From: Shewanella atlantica
GTDB taxonomy: Bacteria; Pseudomonadota; Gammaproteobacteria; Enterobacterales; Shewanellaceae
DNA length: 64,000 bases
Direction: 5' to 3'
Assembly: GCF_003966265.1 (NCBI RefSeq)
Contig: NZ_RXNV01000009.1
Coordinates: forward strand, 1 to 64,000
Shown here: positions 35,201 through 44,387 of the stretch, in pieces
Position numbering within the stretch: position 1 is the first letter of the stretch
Layout of the letters: the number at the start of each line of letters is the position of its first letter
Made by a program: the position numbers and the translations under genes
Notes under the pieces: model-generated
Database searches by the model: none
What the model saw: only the letters and a program-made list of their open reading frames with translations
Told to the model about the DNA's origin: nothing

Positions 35201-36583
35201 TCATTTACTGCTAAGCACCTCTGTTGCCCGAGAGCTGTTTTGACCAGGTTTTGAAGTCGACTCTCTCGATGGAAGCGATGGGTACGCTCCCATACATAAA
35301 ATGAGTGTACAACCCAGTGCCATAGTGGCCGACATGGCCCACAACACCTCGGTGTAGCGAGCTAATCGATCATAGGCTAATCCCATTATTAGTGGACCGA
35401 TACTGGCACCTAATTTAAAACCAGTGTAACTATAACCGTAGATAACACCGAAAGAGCGCTTTCCGAAATACTTAGTGGTGAAATAGGCCATGGCATCAAA
35501 TTCTGCACCGATAGCAATACCGATAAGACCAGTCGAGATAGCCGCCATCTCTCCGGTAGCTCCCATCGAAAAGGCCGCTAATCCCAGGATAGGTCCAAGC
35601 ATGAAGATCGCCACCACGTAGGGAGCGAAGAACTTATCCATCAAGTAACCCGCAACCAAACGTCCACCGATAACCGATATTCCCAAGTAAGCGAACGTCT
35701 CCACGGCTTCTTGCAGGCTGGCACCTCTATCCATCATCATAGGAACGAGATGAACCAGCAGGGTCGAAGTCGTTAACCCCGTGATAAAAAATGAGCCTAA
35801 CATCAACCAAAAAGCCTTGCTCTTCATCGCTTCTTTAGCAGTGTAACCAAGCTTAATATTTGTCTGTCCCACTCGTGTTTGAGCCTTGGCACTCGCTTCG
35901 TCACTCAATAGGCCCCCATCGGCGAGCAACCCTTTATCCCTGGGTTTATCGGCTAATACAAACCTGGCCATCGGCCACACCAACAAAATAATTAAGCCGC
36001 CGATAGCAAGATAAGCCTGGCGCCAGCTGTAGTGTTCAATAAAATAAGACGCGATAAACGGCACTATAGCCGTCCCTAAACCCACACCACTTAACCCTAT
36101 GCCCAGAGCTAGCCCACGTTTCTTATCGAACCAGCTCACGATAAGACGAGAATAGGCCATAGGCGCAGTACCGGCACCAAGAAGTGGAATAAGAATACAC
36201 ATGGCATAAAAATGCCATATCGATGGGGTGAGCAGTGACATCGAGGCCATGACCAGACCGAAGAGAAAAGTAGAGGGTAACAGGATATTTTTCACCCCAT
36301 ACCTATCGACCAGCATACCGGCATAAGGGAAGAAGAAGATCGCTGTGATGCCGATTACGGTGGAACCGAAAGATATCTGACCTCGAGTCCAACCAAAGGT
36401 CTCCTCAAACTCCTTGATAAACGTGCCGAAAGACATGGCAATGACACTGTAACCAAGCGATAGACCGATAACTGAGGCTAAGACAATCCACCAGCCATAA
36501 AAGACCTTCCCCACAGGTAGCGCTCCACTGAGACTCGAAGCTTTGCTCGCGCTTCTATCACTGTTTTTATTAATGCCTTTCAA
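35201..36583 (-). CDS. Major facilitator superfamily transporter (OFA/MCT-like)
   Basis: A 12-segment carrier of 460 aa. FYGWWIVLASVIGLSLGYSVIAMSFGTFI at the N-terminus, FGWTRGQIS, and GMLVDRYGVKNIL (the loop 2-3 motif) fit the oxalate/formate-antiporter and monocarboxylate-like MFS group. The substrate is unknown, probably a carboxylate. The frame opens with a TTG at 36583 preceded by AAAAGG. Both termini carry Ser-rich low-complexity tails (NSDRSASKASSLSG and SRESTSKPGQNSSRATEVLSSK). Confidence 0.82.
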   Translation of the reverse strand: MKGINKNSDRSASKASSLSGALPVGKVFYGWWIVLASVIGLSLGYSVIAMSFGTFIKEFEETFGWTRGQISFGSTVIGITAIFFFPYAGMLVDRYGVKNILLPSTFLFGLVMASMSLLTPSIWHFYAMCILIPLLGAGTAPMAYSRLIVSWFDKKRGLALGIGLSGVGLGTAIVPFIASYFIEHYSWRQAYLAIGGLIILLVWPMARFVLADKPRDKGLLADGGLLSDEASAKAQTRVGQTNIKLGYTAKEAMKSKAFWLMLGSFFITGLTTSTLLVHLVPMMMDRGASLQEAVETFAYLGISVIGGRLVAGYLMDKFFAPYVVAIFMLGPILGLAAFSMGATGEMAAISTGLIGIAIGAEFDAMAYFTTKYFGKRSFGVIYGYSYTGFKLGASIGPLIMGLAYDRLARYTEVLWAMSATMALGCTLILCMGAYPSLPSRESTSKPGQNSSRATEVLSSK

Positions 36584-36778
36584 GCCACAACCTTTTCTCT
36601 GGGAAAGAGAGCCATATGTCCGAAAAATTGCCTCACAGGGAGCCTTAGCCGGAACGCTGATGTAATAAAGAGCATTAAGAATATATGATTTACAATCACA
36701 TTACATGGGTTATCTCTTAGAGCTGAAACTGGAAGAGATTTATTCGATAGCATAAATACTGCTATCATGTACCTGTAT

Positions 36779-36803
36779 CCCTTAGCCCTTAACCTTAGCC
36801 CTA
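36779..36803. repeat. Heptad repeat, CTTAGCC-type, abutting queG start
   Basis: CTTAGCC, CTTAACC, TTAGCCC and TAAT in 7-bp register (36781-36803) immediately before the ATG of queG, so it forms the leader of that mRNA. Confidence 0.65.
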
Positions 36804-38009
36804 ATGTTACCTATGTCAAACACTCCCGTTAGCCAATCTAGTTTCTATACTCTCTCGTCTGGTGATCTCACCAGGCTCGCACAGCAGATCAAACAATGGG
36901 GCCAGGAGCTGGGCTTTGCCCAAATAGGGATATGCGACACCGACTTAACGCAGCAAGAGCCTCAACTGCAGCAGTGGCTTGATAGTGGCTATCATGGTGA
37001 TATGGGCTATATGGAGAGTCATGGCATGATGCGGGCTCGCCCCCATGAACTTCATCCGGGGACAAAAAGGGTGATCTCCGCGCGCATGGATTATCTGCCT
37101 CCGGAAGCTGGATTTGCCACAAACTTAAGCGATCCCAACCTGGCTTATATCTCTCGCTATGCCGGCGGCCGCGATTACCACAAGATGATCCGTAACAGGC
37201 TTAAAAAATTGGGCCAGATGATAGAGTCGGAGTTGGTCAACCTCGGAGCCTGCAAGCCCGGTTTCAGGCCATTTGTCGACTCGGCTCCGGTTCTCGAACG
37301 CCCACTTGCCGACAAAGCTGGTCTGGGCTGGACCGGAAAACACAGCCTGTTACTCAATGAAGATGCCGGCAGCTGGTTTTTCCTGGGCGAGCTCTTCATC
37401 GACCTGCCTCTGCCTGTCGATATTCCTGTGGTGGAGGGATGCAATACCTGTGTAGCCTGCATCAAATCATGCCCGACGAATGCCATAATCGAACCCTATG
37501 TCGTCGATGGCAGACGTTGTATCTCCTACCTGACAATTGAACTTCAAGGTGCGATCCCAGAAGAGTTTCGGCCTCTTATCGGTAATCGAATCTACGGTTG
37601 TGATGACTGTCAACTCGTGTGTCCGGTAAACAGCAAGGCACCACTGACGAATGAGCATGATTTCCATACCCGAGAGCCCTTGATACAACCACAACTACTT
37701 AACCTGTTCAGCTGGAGCGAAGCCGAGTTTCTCAAGATCACAGAAGGCAGTCCAATACGCCGTATAGGTCATAAGCGTTGGCTGAGAAATATTGCGGTAG
37801 CTCTGGGAAATGCTCCCGGCTCAGAAGATATCATCACAGCTCTCGAACAGAGAAAAGCATCAGAGGAAGTGGATGAGATGGTTATCGAGCATATCGACTG
37901 GGCGCTCGCTCAACAGCAAGAAAAGCAGGTACAGGAGCCAGCCTCCCCCAACAGAAAAACCCAGCGAGTGATCCGCAGCGTCGAAAAAGGCCTGCCAAGG
38001 GATGCGTAA
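36804..38009 (+). CDS. queG: Epoxyqueuosine reductase QueG
   Basis: A cobalamin- and Fe-S-dependent enzyme making queuosine from epoxyqueuosine in tRNA. It has the N-terminal Cbl-binding domain (AQQIKQWGQELGFAQIGICDTDL, RYAGGRDYHKM), two ferredoxin-type cluster motifs (CNTCVACIKSCPTNAI and CDDCQLVCPVNS), and a HEAT-like C-terminal part. There are two candidate ATGs, 36804 and 36813, and neither has a clear ribosome site because the upstream DNA is a heptad repeat. The C-terminal tail of about 20 aa is longer than usual. Confidence 0.93.
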   Translation: MLPMSNTPVSQSSFYTLSSGDLTRLAQQIKQWGQELGFAQIGICDTDLTQQEPQLQQWLDSGYHGDMGYMESHGMMRARPHELHPGTKRVISARMDYLPPEAGFATNLSDPNLAYISRYAGGRDYHKMIRNRLKKLGQMIESELVNLGACKPGFRPFVDSAPVLERPLADKAGLGWTGKHSLLLNEDAGSWFFLGELFIDLPLPVDIPVVEGCNTCVACIKSCPTNAIIEPYVVDGRRCISYLTIELQGAIPEEFRPLIGNRIYGCDDCQLVCPVNSKAPLTNEHDFHTREPLIQPQLLNLFSWSEAEFLKITEGSPIRRIGHKRWLRNIAVALGNAPGSEDIITALEQRKASEEVDEMVIEHIDWALAQQQEKQVQEPASPNRKTQRVIRSVEKGLPRDA

Positions 38010-38040
38010 AGAAGTGTTAAGTTCAAGACAAAGCAAAGAC

Positions 38041-38160
38041 AGTGGTAAGGTATAAGTTCAAACGCAACAACTGTAATCAACTCAGCGACTAGGCGAGCAG
38101 CTTAATCGTTTGCTGTTGCTTATAACTTATCACTTAAAACTTATCACTTAAAACTCAAGG
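38041..38160. repeat. Heptad repeat region between queG and the dodecin gene
   Basis: The right part, 38119-38160, reads CTTATAA, CTTATCA, CTTAAAA, CTTATCA, CTTAAAA, CTCAAGG without a register break. The left part (38041-38062) holds the inverse units CTTATAC and CTTACCA on the minus strand. The gene-free stretch is 155 bp. Confidence 0.8.
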
Positions 38161-38164
38161 CTTC

Positions 38165-38377
38165 TTAGTCTTCCGGCTCTAATGTAAAACCTATCTTAAG
38201 CGTCACCTGCCAATGGGCAATTAACCCTGCCTCCAGATGCCCGCGAGTCTCGACCACTTGAAACCATCTAAGGTGCTGCAATGTCTGACCCGCAGTCTTA
38301 ACGGCATTCTTTATCGCCTCATCGGAACTGATTGGCGAGGTTCCAACTATCTCAATTATTTTATAGGTATGGCTCAT
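38165..38377 (-). CDS. Dodecin family flavin-binding protein
   Basis: A 70-aa protein with the dodecin fold pattern: KIIEIVGTSPISSDEAIKNAVKTAGQTLQHLRWFQVVETRGHLEAGLIAHWQVTLKIGFTLE. Dodecins form hollow 12-mers that store or buffer flavins (or CoA). The Trp in LRWF that stacks on the flavin is kept. It stands alone between repeat regions. Confidence 0.9.
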   Translation of the reverse strand: MSHTYKIIEIVGTSPISSDEAIKNAVKTAGQTLQHLRWFQVVETRGHLEAGLIAHWQVTLKIGFTLEPED

Positions 38378-38511
38378 ATTGAATCCCGGGATTAGAGTGT
38401 ATATTCAGTACATTAAGTATAGAAGGGATATCTCAACCTGCTCGCCATAAAGACTAAATTTGTCTCAGATTTCAGCTAATTTTCTAAGAGAGGGTATTGG
38501 GAGGGGATCTT

Positions 38512-38525
38512 GGTGCTAGGTGCTA
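38512..38525. repeat. Heptad repeat, two units of GGTGCTA
   Basis: GGTGCTA twice in tandem (38512-38525), in the gap between dodecin and the GMC oxidoreductase. Confidence 0.55.
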
Positions 38526-38552
38526 GATTTGAGATTCCAGCTACAAAAAGCT

Positions 38553-38575
38553 TCGCGGCTAAAGCCGCTCCTACA
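38553..38575. repeat. REP-like palindromic element, copy 1
   Basis: A 23-bp sequence containing the perfect palindrome GCGGCT-AA-AGCCGC (38555-38568) followed by TCCTACA. The identical 23-mer occurs at 57867-57889. It resembles REP elements common in gammaproteobacterial intergenic DNA. Confidence 0.75.
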
Positions 38576-38621
38576 GGTCTGCGCCGTCCACAAAGCGGTA
38601 GACCATCATCTCACCTTTTGA

Positions 38622-38649
38622 CTTACCGCTTAAAACTTATGACTTATTG
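38622..38649. repeat. Heptad repeat overlapping the end of the GMC oxidoreductase gene
   Basis: CTTACCG, CTTAAAA, CTTATGA, CTTATTG in register (38622-38649). The stop codon of the minus-strand gene (38639-38637) and its last codons lie inside the repeat. Confidence 0.75.
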
Positions 38650-40322
38650 GCTTTCATCCGTTCCAATATCTTATCCGCAACCCGAAATGCGTTGGCGTAG
38701 ATGGTCAGTGTCGGCGTAACAGAACCTCCATTAGGCATAAAACTTCCATCCGTGACATAGAGGTTATCGCAGTCATGCACCCGGCAGTTTCTGTCCAGCA
38801 CCGAGGTGTCAGGGTCATTACCGAAACGGCAGCCTCCTGCGACCAGGTTGGATGTCGGTGAGGTAAACACATTGCCCCAGGCCTCATCGGCTCCCATGGC
38901 TTTCATCACCTCGACGCCACGATCCACCAGATACTGAGCGACCTTCTCATCGTGGGGATGAAAACCGGCGCGCACCTTAGCGACAGCCTGGCCCCATTTA
39001 TCTTTCTCATCAGGGTCTAAGCTGACATAACACTCGTCGTTAGTGAGCCAATCACAGAACACCTCAAACTTAAAATCTTTCGATTGGGTAAAGTGCGCCT
39101 TAATCTTTTGCTTTAATGGCGTGCCCCATAAGAGGTTATCACCCTGCCACTTAAGGCCTGACGTCTCGGCGGTGGGTGAAGGCGGATCGAACACAAAATC
39201 TAAGGTGCCACCCTTTATCGGCTTATCCGATACCGACCTGTCATCTATGACGTACCAATCCTGCAAGGCACGATTGAAAAATGGTCCCCTGATCTTAAGC
39301 TGCTTAGCCTCAAACTCTTTTAGCTTATCGAGTTTAAACACACCATGACCGGTTCCACCTGCGCAGCAGTGCAGGTTCTTACCTACCTGCCCCTTGCTGT
39401 TACCTATGCCGTTGGGATGTTTGTGACCGTTCGAACTTAATAACAGACGCGCACTCTCGATGGAGTAACAGGCCACCACGAAAATCTTGGCGGTGACACC
39501 TTGTGAGTGCCCATCCTTATCAAAGTAATCGAGGGAGCTCACGTTACCCGTATCGTCGGTGTTAAGCCGATACACTTTCGCTTGGGTGATAACCTCGCAA
39601 TTGCCCCCCGCAACGGCGTCATCCAACAAGGCCGCCCGAGAGCTGGCCTTAGCGCCGGAGTGGCAGCCATAACTGCCACAATAGCCTGAATATTCACAGC
39701 TCAGACGGCCATTAAAGGGCACCGACAGGATCCCACGCGCCATTGGCAGCGGGTGAAGTTTGAGTGTTTTGCAGGCTAAGTCGAACCTTTGGGCGACCGG
39801 GTGTTCGGCAGTGGGAGGAAAGGGAAAGTCGTTGGTTGAACGCGGCTCCAGATGAGGGTGCTTAACTACCTTGCCGGAAACACCCACAAGCTGCTCGACC
39901 TTAGTGTAGTAAGGCTCTAATTCGTCATAGTCGATTGGCCAGTCGACGGTATTGGCCCCTTCTATTTCACCAAACTCACTGACTAATCGGAAATCCTGCG
40001 GCTTGAGCCGATGAAAATAGCCACTCATAAAATTAGAGGCGCCACCGACAATATTACCGCCCCAAAACTGTGCGGTAGTCTCTCTCGACCAAGTGCCGTC
40101 TGTGTTGGGCTCCTCTAAGGTATGACGCTCATCCTTAAATTGAGATCTAAATACCCTATGACGTCCAAGCTGCTCATCTTTGAAGAAGTCCGTTTCTTTA
40201 AACCACTTCCCCTTCTCGAGCACGCCAACCCTGTAACCCGCCTTGGCCAGTTCATGGGCCACAGGACCAGCCCCCACACCACTGCCTACTATGCAGATAT
40301 CAAATTCTCTAGTATTTTTCAT
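38637..40322 (-). CDS. GMC-family FAD oxidoreductase (dehydrogenase large subunit)
   Basis: A 561-aa flavoprotein. The FAD-binding motif is at the N-terminus (DICIVGSGVGAGPVAHELAKAGYRVGVLEKG), and the C-terminal GMC signature is NLYVTDGSFMPNGGSVTPTLTIYANAFRVADKI with the catalytic His/Asn region just before. It resembles the large subunit of gluconate, sorbitol or fructose dehydrogenases that pass electrons to the membrane. It has no signal peptide and is probably co-exported with the Tat subunit encoded just upstream. The substrate is unknown. The cytochrome subunit usual for this complex is not in the operon. Confidence 0.85.
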   Translation of the reverse strand: MKNTREFDICIVGSGVGAGPVAHELAKAGYRVGVLEKGKWFKETDFFKDEQLGRHRVFRSQFKDERHTLEEPNTDGTWSRETTAQFWGGNIVGGASNFMSGYFHRLKPQDFRLVSEFGEIEGANTVDWPIDYDELEPYYTKVEQLVGVSGKVVKHPHLEPRSTNDFPFPPTAEHPVAQRFDLACKTLKLHPLPMARGILSVPFNGRLSCEYSGYCGSYGCHSGAKASSRAALLDDAVAGGNCEVITQAKVYRLNTDDTGNVSSLDYFDKDGHSQGVTAKIFVVACYSIESARLLLSSNGHKHPNGIGNSKGQVGKNLHCCAGGTGHGVFKLDKLKEFEAKQLKIRGPFFNRALQDWYVIDDRSVSDKPIKGGTLDFVFDPPSPTAETSGLKWQGDNLLWGTPLKQKIKAHFTQSKDFKFEVFCDWLTNDECYVSLDPDEKDKWGQAVAKVRAGFHPHDEKVAQYLVDRGVEVMKAMGADEAWGNVFTSPTSNLVAGGCRFGNDPDTSVLDRNCRVHDCDNLYVTDGSFMPNGGSVTPTLTIYANAFRVADKILERMKANKS

Positions 40323-40360
40323 ATCTTGTGTGCCTAACCTAAAATAAAGACGGAGTACTT

Positions 40361-41095
40361 TTAGCTAAAATCTAAATAGGTTTTTCCCTTAACGGGCTGA
40401 GGAAAACCCGGCTGATGCTCCAGCCACTTCCAGCCGATGCCATCGGGATTGCCACCATAGACAGGGTCCAGGGTCAGTGACTCGAGCAGATAATAGAGCA
40501 GCAGGGATAACCAGTTTTCACCGGCCCGGGTCTGTGAAATTTGCTTCATCACAATATCTTGTTGGGTGAGGGTTAACTTAATGAAGCTCTCCCCCTGTGT
40601 GGCCTCCGACTGCTCCTCTAACCAGCCAACCCCTTTGAGAATAAACGCCTTATCGCCATCGGCTGCATTTTCAGGGTCCTCTAATGCCCAACTCAGATAC
40701 TGAAATCCATTTAGCTGTGTCGCCGAAGGGCCATCACCATCATCGGGAAATAGTTGCAACTGCACCGCCTCGACAACCGCACGGCTATGGGCATTGAAGT
40801 CAGAAAAGACTTTGTCGCCCTCTATTTTATCCTGAGCTTCTTCAGCTATTCCGATGCTGGGTTTAGCCCCCAGCAGACCGAGCAAAACTGCGGCGGCTCC
40901 CGTCTGTCTTAAAAAAGCACGCCGGTTGAGCCCGGAATCATAAGCGCTGACAAACTCAGGTTTAATTGAGCCATTCTCACGCTTACCAGATCTGGCAGAG
41001 ATGAGCCCCTTGTCGTGATCACTTGAGCAAGCGGTTTGCTTTCCTAACAGGCTCTTTTCTAAACTACTTTTCCCTAAGGTACTTTTTTCTAACAT
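40361..41095 (-). CDS. Gluconate 2-dehydrogenase subunit 3-like, Tat-exported
   Basis: About 244 aa. A twin-arginine signal is at residues 55-85 (LNRRAFLRQTGAAAVLLGLLGAKPSIG), followed by the gluconate dehydrogenase gamma-type domain (FSDFNAHSRAVVEAVQLQLFPDDGDGP). In this family the small subunit carries the Tat signal that drags the FAD subunit out. Oddity: some 50 residues precede the Tat motif, including a repetitive LEKSTLGKSSLEKSLLGK segment. The ATG at 41095 overlaps the stop of the thioredoxin-like gene, so the genes are coupled. Confidence 0.8.
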   Translation of the reverse strand: MLEKSTLGKSSLEKSLLGKQTACSSDHDKGLISARSGKRENGSIKPEFVSAYDSGLNRRAFLRQTGAAAVLLGLLGAKPSIGIAEEAQDKIEGDKVFSDFNAHSRAVVEAVQLQLFPDDGDGPSATQLNGFQYLSWALEDPENAADGDKAFILKGVGWLEEQSEATQGESFIKLTLTQQDIVMKQISQTRAGENWLSLLLYYLLESLTLDPVYGGNPDGIGWKWLEHQPGFPQPVKGKTYLDFS

Positions 41096-41721
41096 ACGCT
41101 GTCCTTGTCGCACACCGCCCCCGCCAGCTTCACAGGCTTATATTCACTGTCGGACACTTGATTCCACTGTTCAATGTTGGCAGCCAGCGTATGGGGGATG
41201 CCATCGACCTGTCTTATCACCCCATTGATATCGATAAGAAAACCGGTAGGTGTTCCCATCACCCCATATCTATGGGTAATGTCGGCATCATCATCGAAAG
41301 CGATGGCATAATTAGCCTCGAATCGGATCTGAAATTGAGATATCTCGGCTAATGAATCACTCCAACTGGTATTGATGGCGAGTAACTTAACCTGCTCACC
41401 GAACTCACGCTCGATGGACATCAGCTGAGGCACCTTCTTCATACAGTGGCCACACCAGGTATTCCAAAAGACCAGATAGACCGACTGTTTCCCCTTAAAC
41501 TCGCTCAGCTTGAAAGAGGTATTATCGATTTGATTGATTGTAAAATCTGGCGCTATCTCGCCTACTTTTAACGGCTCTGCGCTGACCGAGGCAATACTCA
41601 AGCCAAACACTAAAGTCATTACTAAAGCCCTTACTGAAGCCCTTACTGAAACCCTTACTGAAACCAGAGTCCTGATAATCCAAAAATTCAAAATCGAAAA
41701 CAGTGAAACATCTCTTCTCAT
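41089..41721 (-). CDS. TlpA-like periplasmic thioredoxin-fold protein
   Basis: About 210 aa. After an N-terminal signal/anchor (1-48), a thioredoxin/AhpC-type domain begins VGEIAPDFTINQIDN with the redox motif WCGHC (C90, C93) and cis-Pro in GTPTGF. It probably reduces disulfides or matures the neighbouring dehydrogenase; this is inferred from the operon. The ATG at 41721 has GGGGAAG upstream. The signal region holds 12-bp DNA repeats, giving SVRVSVRASVRALV. Two extra Cys occur near the C-terminus (GAVCDKDSVC). Confidence 0.8.
   Translation of the reverse strand: MRRDVSLFSILNFWIIRTLVSVRVSVRASVRALVMTLVFGLSIASVSAEPLKVGEIAPDFTINQIDNTSFKLSEFKGKQSVYLVFWNTWCGHCMKKVPQLMSIEREFGEQVKLLAINTSWSDSLAEISQFQIRFEANYAIAFDDDADITHRYGVMGTPTGFLIDINGVIRQVDGIPHTLAANIEQWNQVSDSEYKPVKLAGAVCDKDSVC
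41618..41675. repeat. 12-bp tandem repeat in the signal region of the TlpA-like gene
   Basis: About four near-copies of a 12-mer of the form CCCTTACTGAAR. They preserve frame and encode the SVRV/SVRA/SVRA peptide repeat. Confidence 0.7.
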
Positions 41722-41945
41722 GCTGTTCTTCCCCACTCTAATCACGAAAGCTGCCTAGATGCATTAGCTTATCACTATAGGATAAACGCCAAAACTGACA
41801 ACCTTACAGTCACATTGAATTAACAGACCGGATTCATCTACAAAATAATTCATGTTAAATCACTTTCTGGTTAAAACTTGATACAGAACAAGTTTTAACC
41901 GCCCACCCAAGGTAGTTTGTCTACCATTGACTCCCTCGGACACTG

Positions 41946-43328
41946 ATGATGAATCCAGAATCTAATCGAAATAAAAACAAAGAGGTGGCAGTGATAGGCG
42001 GAGGAATTATCGGACTCTGTAGCGCCTATTACCTACACAAGGCTGGTAAGTCAGTGGTCGTCATAGATAAAGGAGAGATTGGCAAGGCCTGCTCTTTCGG
42101 TAATGCCGGTTATATCACCCCCAGCCACTTCGTGCCTTTGGCGGCGCCGGGTATGATACAAAAAGGCTTAAAGTGGATGTTAAACCCTCAGAGCCCCTTC
42201 TTCGTACGTCCTAGCCTCAATCTCGACTTTTTACACTGGCTCTGGTCCTTCTCTAAGAGATGCACTCAGCAGCACACCGTCAATACCCAAGAGGCTATCT
42301 TAGATATCAACCTTAAATCTTTAGCCCTCTATGAAGAGCTCCACGCTGAAGATGCCCTCGAGTTTCAGTTCTATCAAAAGGGTCTGTTAATGCTCTATAA
42401 GACAGAGAAAGGGTTAAAGGAGGAGGCCAAAACCGTGAAACAGGCCAACAGACTAGGCCTCAATGCAAAGTTGCTCAGCCCGAATGAGCTTAAACGTTTA
42501 GAGCCCAATATCGATTTCGATGTCATCGGCGCCGCCCATTACCCGGAAGATGCACACATTGCCCCCTATGAGTTACTCAGCAGCTTAAGAATCTATCTTG
42601 AAACAGTGGGGGTGGAGTTTATCGAGCAAGCAGAGGTTACGAACTTTAATACCGGCTCTCTTCAGGGCGATGATATCCCTGCCAACAGATCCGGACCAAT
42701 CAAGATAGTCTCGGCGCACTATAGCAAGGGGGCTGAAAAGGGCCTCATTAGCGCCGATGAATTTATTCTTGCCAATGGTGCCTGGTCGGGAGAAACGGGC
42801 AAGCGATTGGGCTTGAAACTCCCCGTTCAGGCGGGGAAAGGGATCAGCATCACCATAAGTAACGATCCGAACAACAAGTGTTCCCCCACCACCTTTGACT
42901 GTAAAACCCCCTTTATCCTGAGTGAAGCTAAGGTTGCCGTCACGCCATTTAACAATGAGATCCGCTTCGGCGGCACGATGGAGTTAGGCGTACTGGCTGA
43001 TCAGGAGCGAAGAGGCATCAGTCCAAACCGGATCAAGGGGCTATTGAAATCGGCCGGTCGTTACCTGCCCGCATTCAGGGCTGATAATATCGACCAAAGC
43101 CAGTTCTGGTCAGGCTTCAGACCCTGCTCTCCCGATGGATTACCTATCATAGGCCGCTGTCAACCATACACCAATCTAACGGTATCGACGGGGCATGCGA
43201 TGATGGGGCTGAGTCTGGGGCCTATCTCCGGCAAGCTGGTGAGTGAAATAATCACAGGCTCAACAGTCAGCGTCAATCTCGGTCCTTTCGATCCCAATAG
43301 ATTTCACAGCGAGGAGAAAATAGCTTAA
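41946..43328 (+). CDS. DadA-like D-amino acid dehydrogenase / FAD-dependent amine oxidoreductase
   Basis: A DAO-family flavoenzyme of 460 aa. The ADP-binding motif is VAVIGGGIIGLCSAYYLHKAGKSVVVIDKG, and the DadA-typical GNAGYITPSHFVPLAAPG and C-terminal WSGFRPCSPDGLPIIGR / STGHAMMGLSLGPISG are present. It is likely to oxidise D-amino acids or hydroxyproline-type substrates and pass electrons to the respiratory chain. No dadX or proline genes are adjacent. The next gene, 45 bp on, is a small hypothetical. Confidence 0.85.
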   Translation: MMNPESNRNKNKEVAVIGGGIIGLCSAYYLHKAGKSVVVIDKGEIGKACSFGNAGYITPSHFVPLAAPGMIQKGLKWMLNPQSPFFVRPSLNLDFLHWLWSFSKRCTQQHTVNTQEAILDINLKSLALYEELHAEDALEFQFYQKGLLMLYKTEKGLKEEAKTVKQANRLGLNAKLLSPNELKRLEPNIDFDVIGAAHYPEDAHIAPYELLSSLRIYLETVGVEFIEQAEVTNFNTGSLQGDDIPANRSGPIKIVSAHYSKGAEKGLISADEFILANGAWSGETGKRLGLKLPVQAGKGISITISNDPNNKCSPTTFDCKTPFILSEAKVAVTPFNNEIRFGGTMELGVLADQERRGISPNRIKGLLKSAGRYLPAFRADNIDQSQFWSGFRPCSPDGLPIIGRCQPYTNLTVSTGHAMMGLSLGPISGKLVSEIITGSTVSVNLGPFDPNRFHSEEKIA

Positions 43329-43373
43329 TCTGGAGATGTCATCATCACAGCGACTCATCGCAGCGAAATAGGT

Positions 43374-43739
43374 ATGAAGAGAAGAATCGCGTTCGGCCTC
43401 TGTTTATTCATCATGATAAGCGCCATCGCTTATCATTTCCTGTCTCCCAAAGTCGTGGTCGATAACCAGTCTGATAAAAGCTACTCGGCTTTAAATTTCT
43501 CTTTTCCATCGAATGAGCTCTCCTTCTCGGCCATCAAGCCGAGAAGCCGCCAAACTATCTACTTCTCCCCACAAAAGCAGATTGGGCTGATCACATACCA
43601 ACTCCTCTCCGACTCAGGTAACACGGTGGCGCAGGGCCAATTGAGTTATATCGGTGACGAGAGTCCATTGGCAGAGCTGGGGACGACACTCACCTTCACC
43701 ATCAAAGAAAACTATGAGATCAGTTTTAACACCGATTAA
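43374..43739 (+). CDS. Small membrane-anchored hypothetical protein
   Basis: 121 aa. The N-terminal hydrophobic segment (5-23, AFGLCLFIMISAIAYHFLS) is an anchor or uncleaved signal; the rest is beta-rich (VVVDNQSDKSYSALNFSFPSNELSFSAIKPRSRQTIYFSPQKQIGLITYQL). I do not recognise it. It may be in the same transcript as the DadA-like gene. Confidence 0.65.
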   Translation: MKRRIAFGLCLFIMISAIAYHFLSPKVVVDNQSDKSYSALNFSFPSNELSFSAIKPRSRQTIYFSPQKQIGLITYQLLSDSGNTVAQGQLSYIGDESPLAELGTTLTFTIKENYEISFNTD

Positions 43740-43756
43740 TAAATAGAGGTAGAGGT

Positions 43757-43789
43757 CGATGCGGTTATCGATATTGACCACCGCATCGA
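43757..43789. terminator. Hairpin between convergent genes, probable terminator
   Basis: TCGATGCGGT (43757-43766) pairs with ACCGCATCGA (43780-43789), a perfect 10-bp stem with no long T-run, placed between convergent genes. Confidence 0.5.
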
Positions 43790-43799
43790 TTAGCTCAAT

Positions 43800-44348
43800 T
43801 TATGCAAATAGCATTCGCCACCACATACCCGGTAGACTGGTAAACCCTGTAGTGTAATGTTTAAGTTCACCACCCTTGAATACCATGATGGTCGGAGTCA
43901 GTTGTACCGACCAGTCTCTGGCAATATCATTGCTCGAGTCATTAAGCACCTCAAAATCATACTCCTTATGCTTAAGGTATCTGACCAGCTTGTCATCGGC
44001 TCCCGAGTTCATCGCCACCGTAACCACAGGGTAGGTCTTCGCCAGGATATCGACAGCGGGACTAACGAGATTACATACAGGGCACCAGGTGCCCCAGAAA
44101 TACACCAATACGGCCTGGTCTTTACTCAGCGCGGCGATATCCAGACTCTCCCCTTGCAGGCTAATGCCCGAAATATCGGGAAGGTTATCTTTAGGAAGAT
44201 CTTTACCACGCCACATATCCAGACCAGCACTGAATACCATTGAGAACAGTATCAACAGAGCAAGTTGCCTCCCCCAGCCCAGGACGCGCCTGAAAAAAGT
44301 GGGCTTAAGTTCAGTACTGGTGTTATCGGCATTACGCATATCGCTCAT
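43800..44348 (-). CDS. scsD: ScsD-like thioredoxin-fold protein
   Basis: About 182 aa with one membrane anchor (28-42) and a periplasmic thioredoxin domain with WCPVC (C89, C92) and cis-Pro in LTPTIMVF. This matches the ScsD/TlpA type in suppressor-of-copper-sensitivity operons. I use the ATG at 44348, with GGGAG eight bases upstream, over an in-frame GTG at 44354. It is the last gene of the Scs-like operon. Confidence 0.82.
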   Translation of the reverse strand: MSDMRNADNTSTELKPTFFRRVLGWGRQLALLILFSMVFSAGLDMWRGKDLPKDNLPDISGISLQGESLDIAALSKDQAVLVYFWGTWCPVCNLVSPAVDILAKTYPVVTVAMNSGADDKLVRYLKHKEYDFEVLNDSSNDIARDWSVQLTPTIMVFKGGELKHYTTGFTSLPGMWWRMLFA

Positions 44349-44366
44349 AGCCACTCTCCCTTTGTC

Positions 44367-44387
44367 CTTAATCCTTAGCCCTTAGCC
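44367..44387. repeat. Heptad repeat at the scsC-scsD junction
   Basis: CTTAATC, CTTAGCC, CTTAGCC in register. The scsC stop codon (44377-44375) is inside the repeat, which fills most of the gap up to scsD. Confidence 0.65.
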
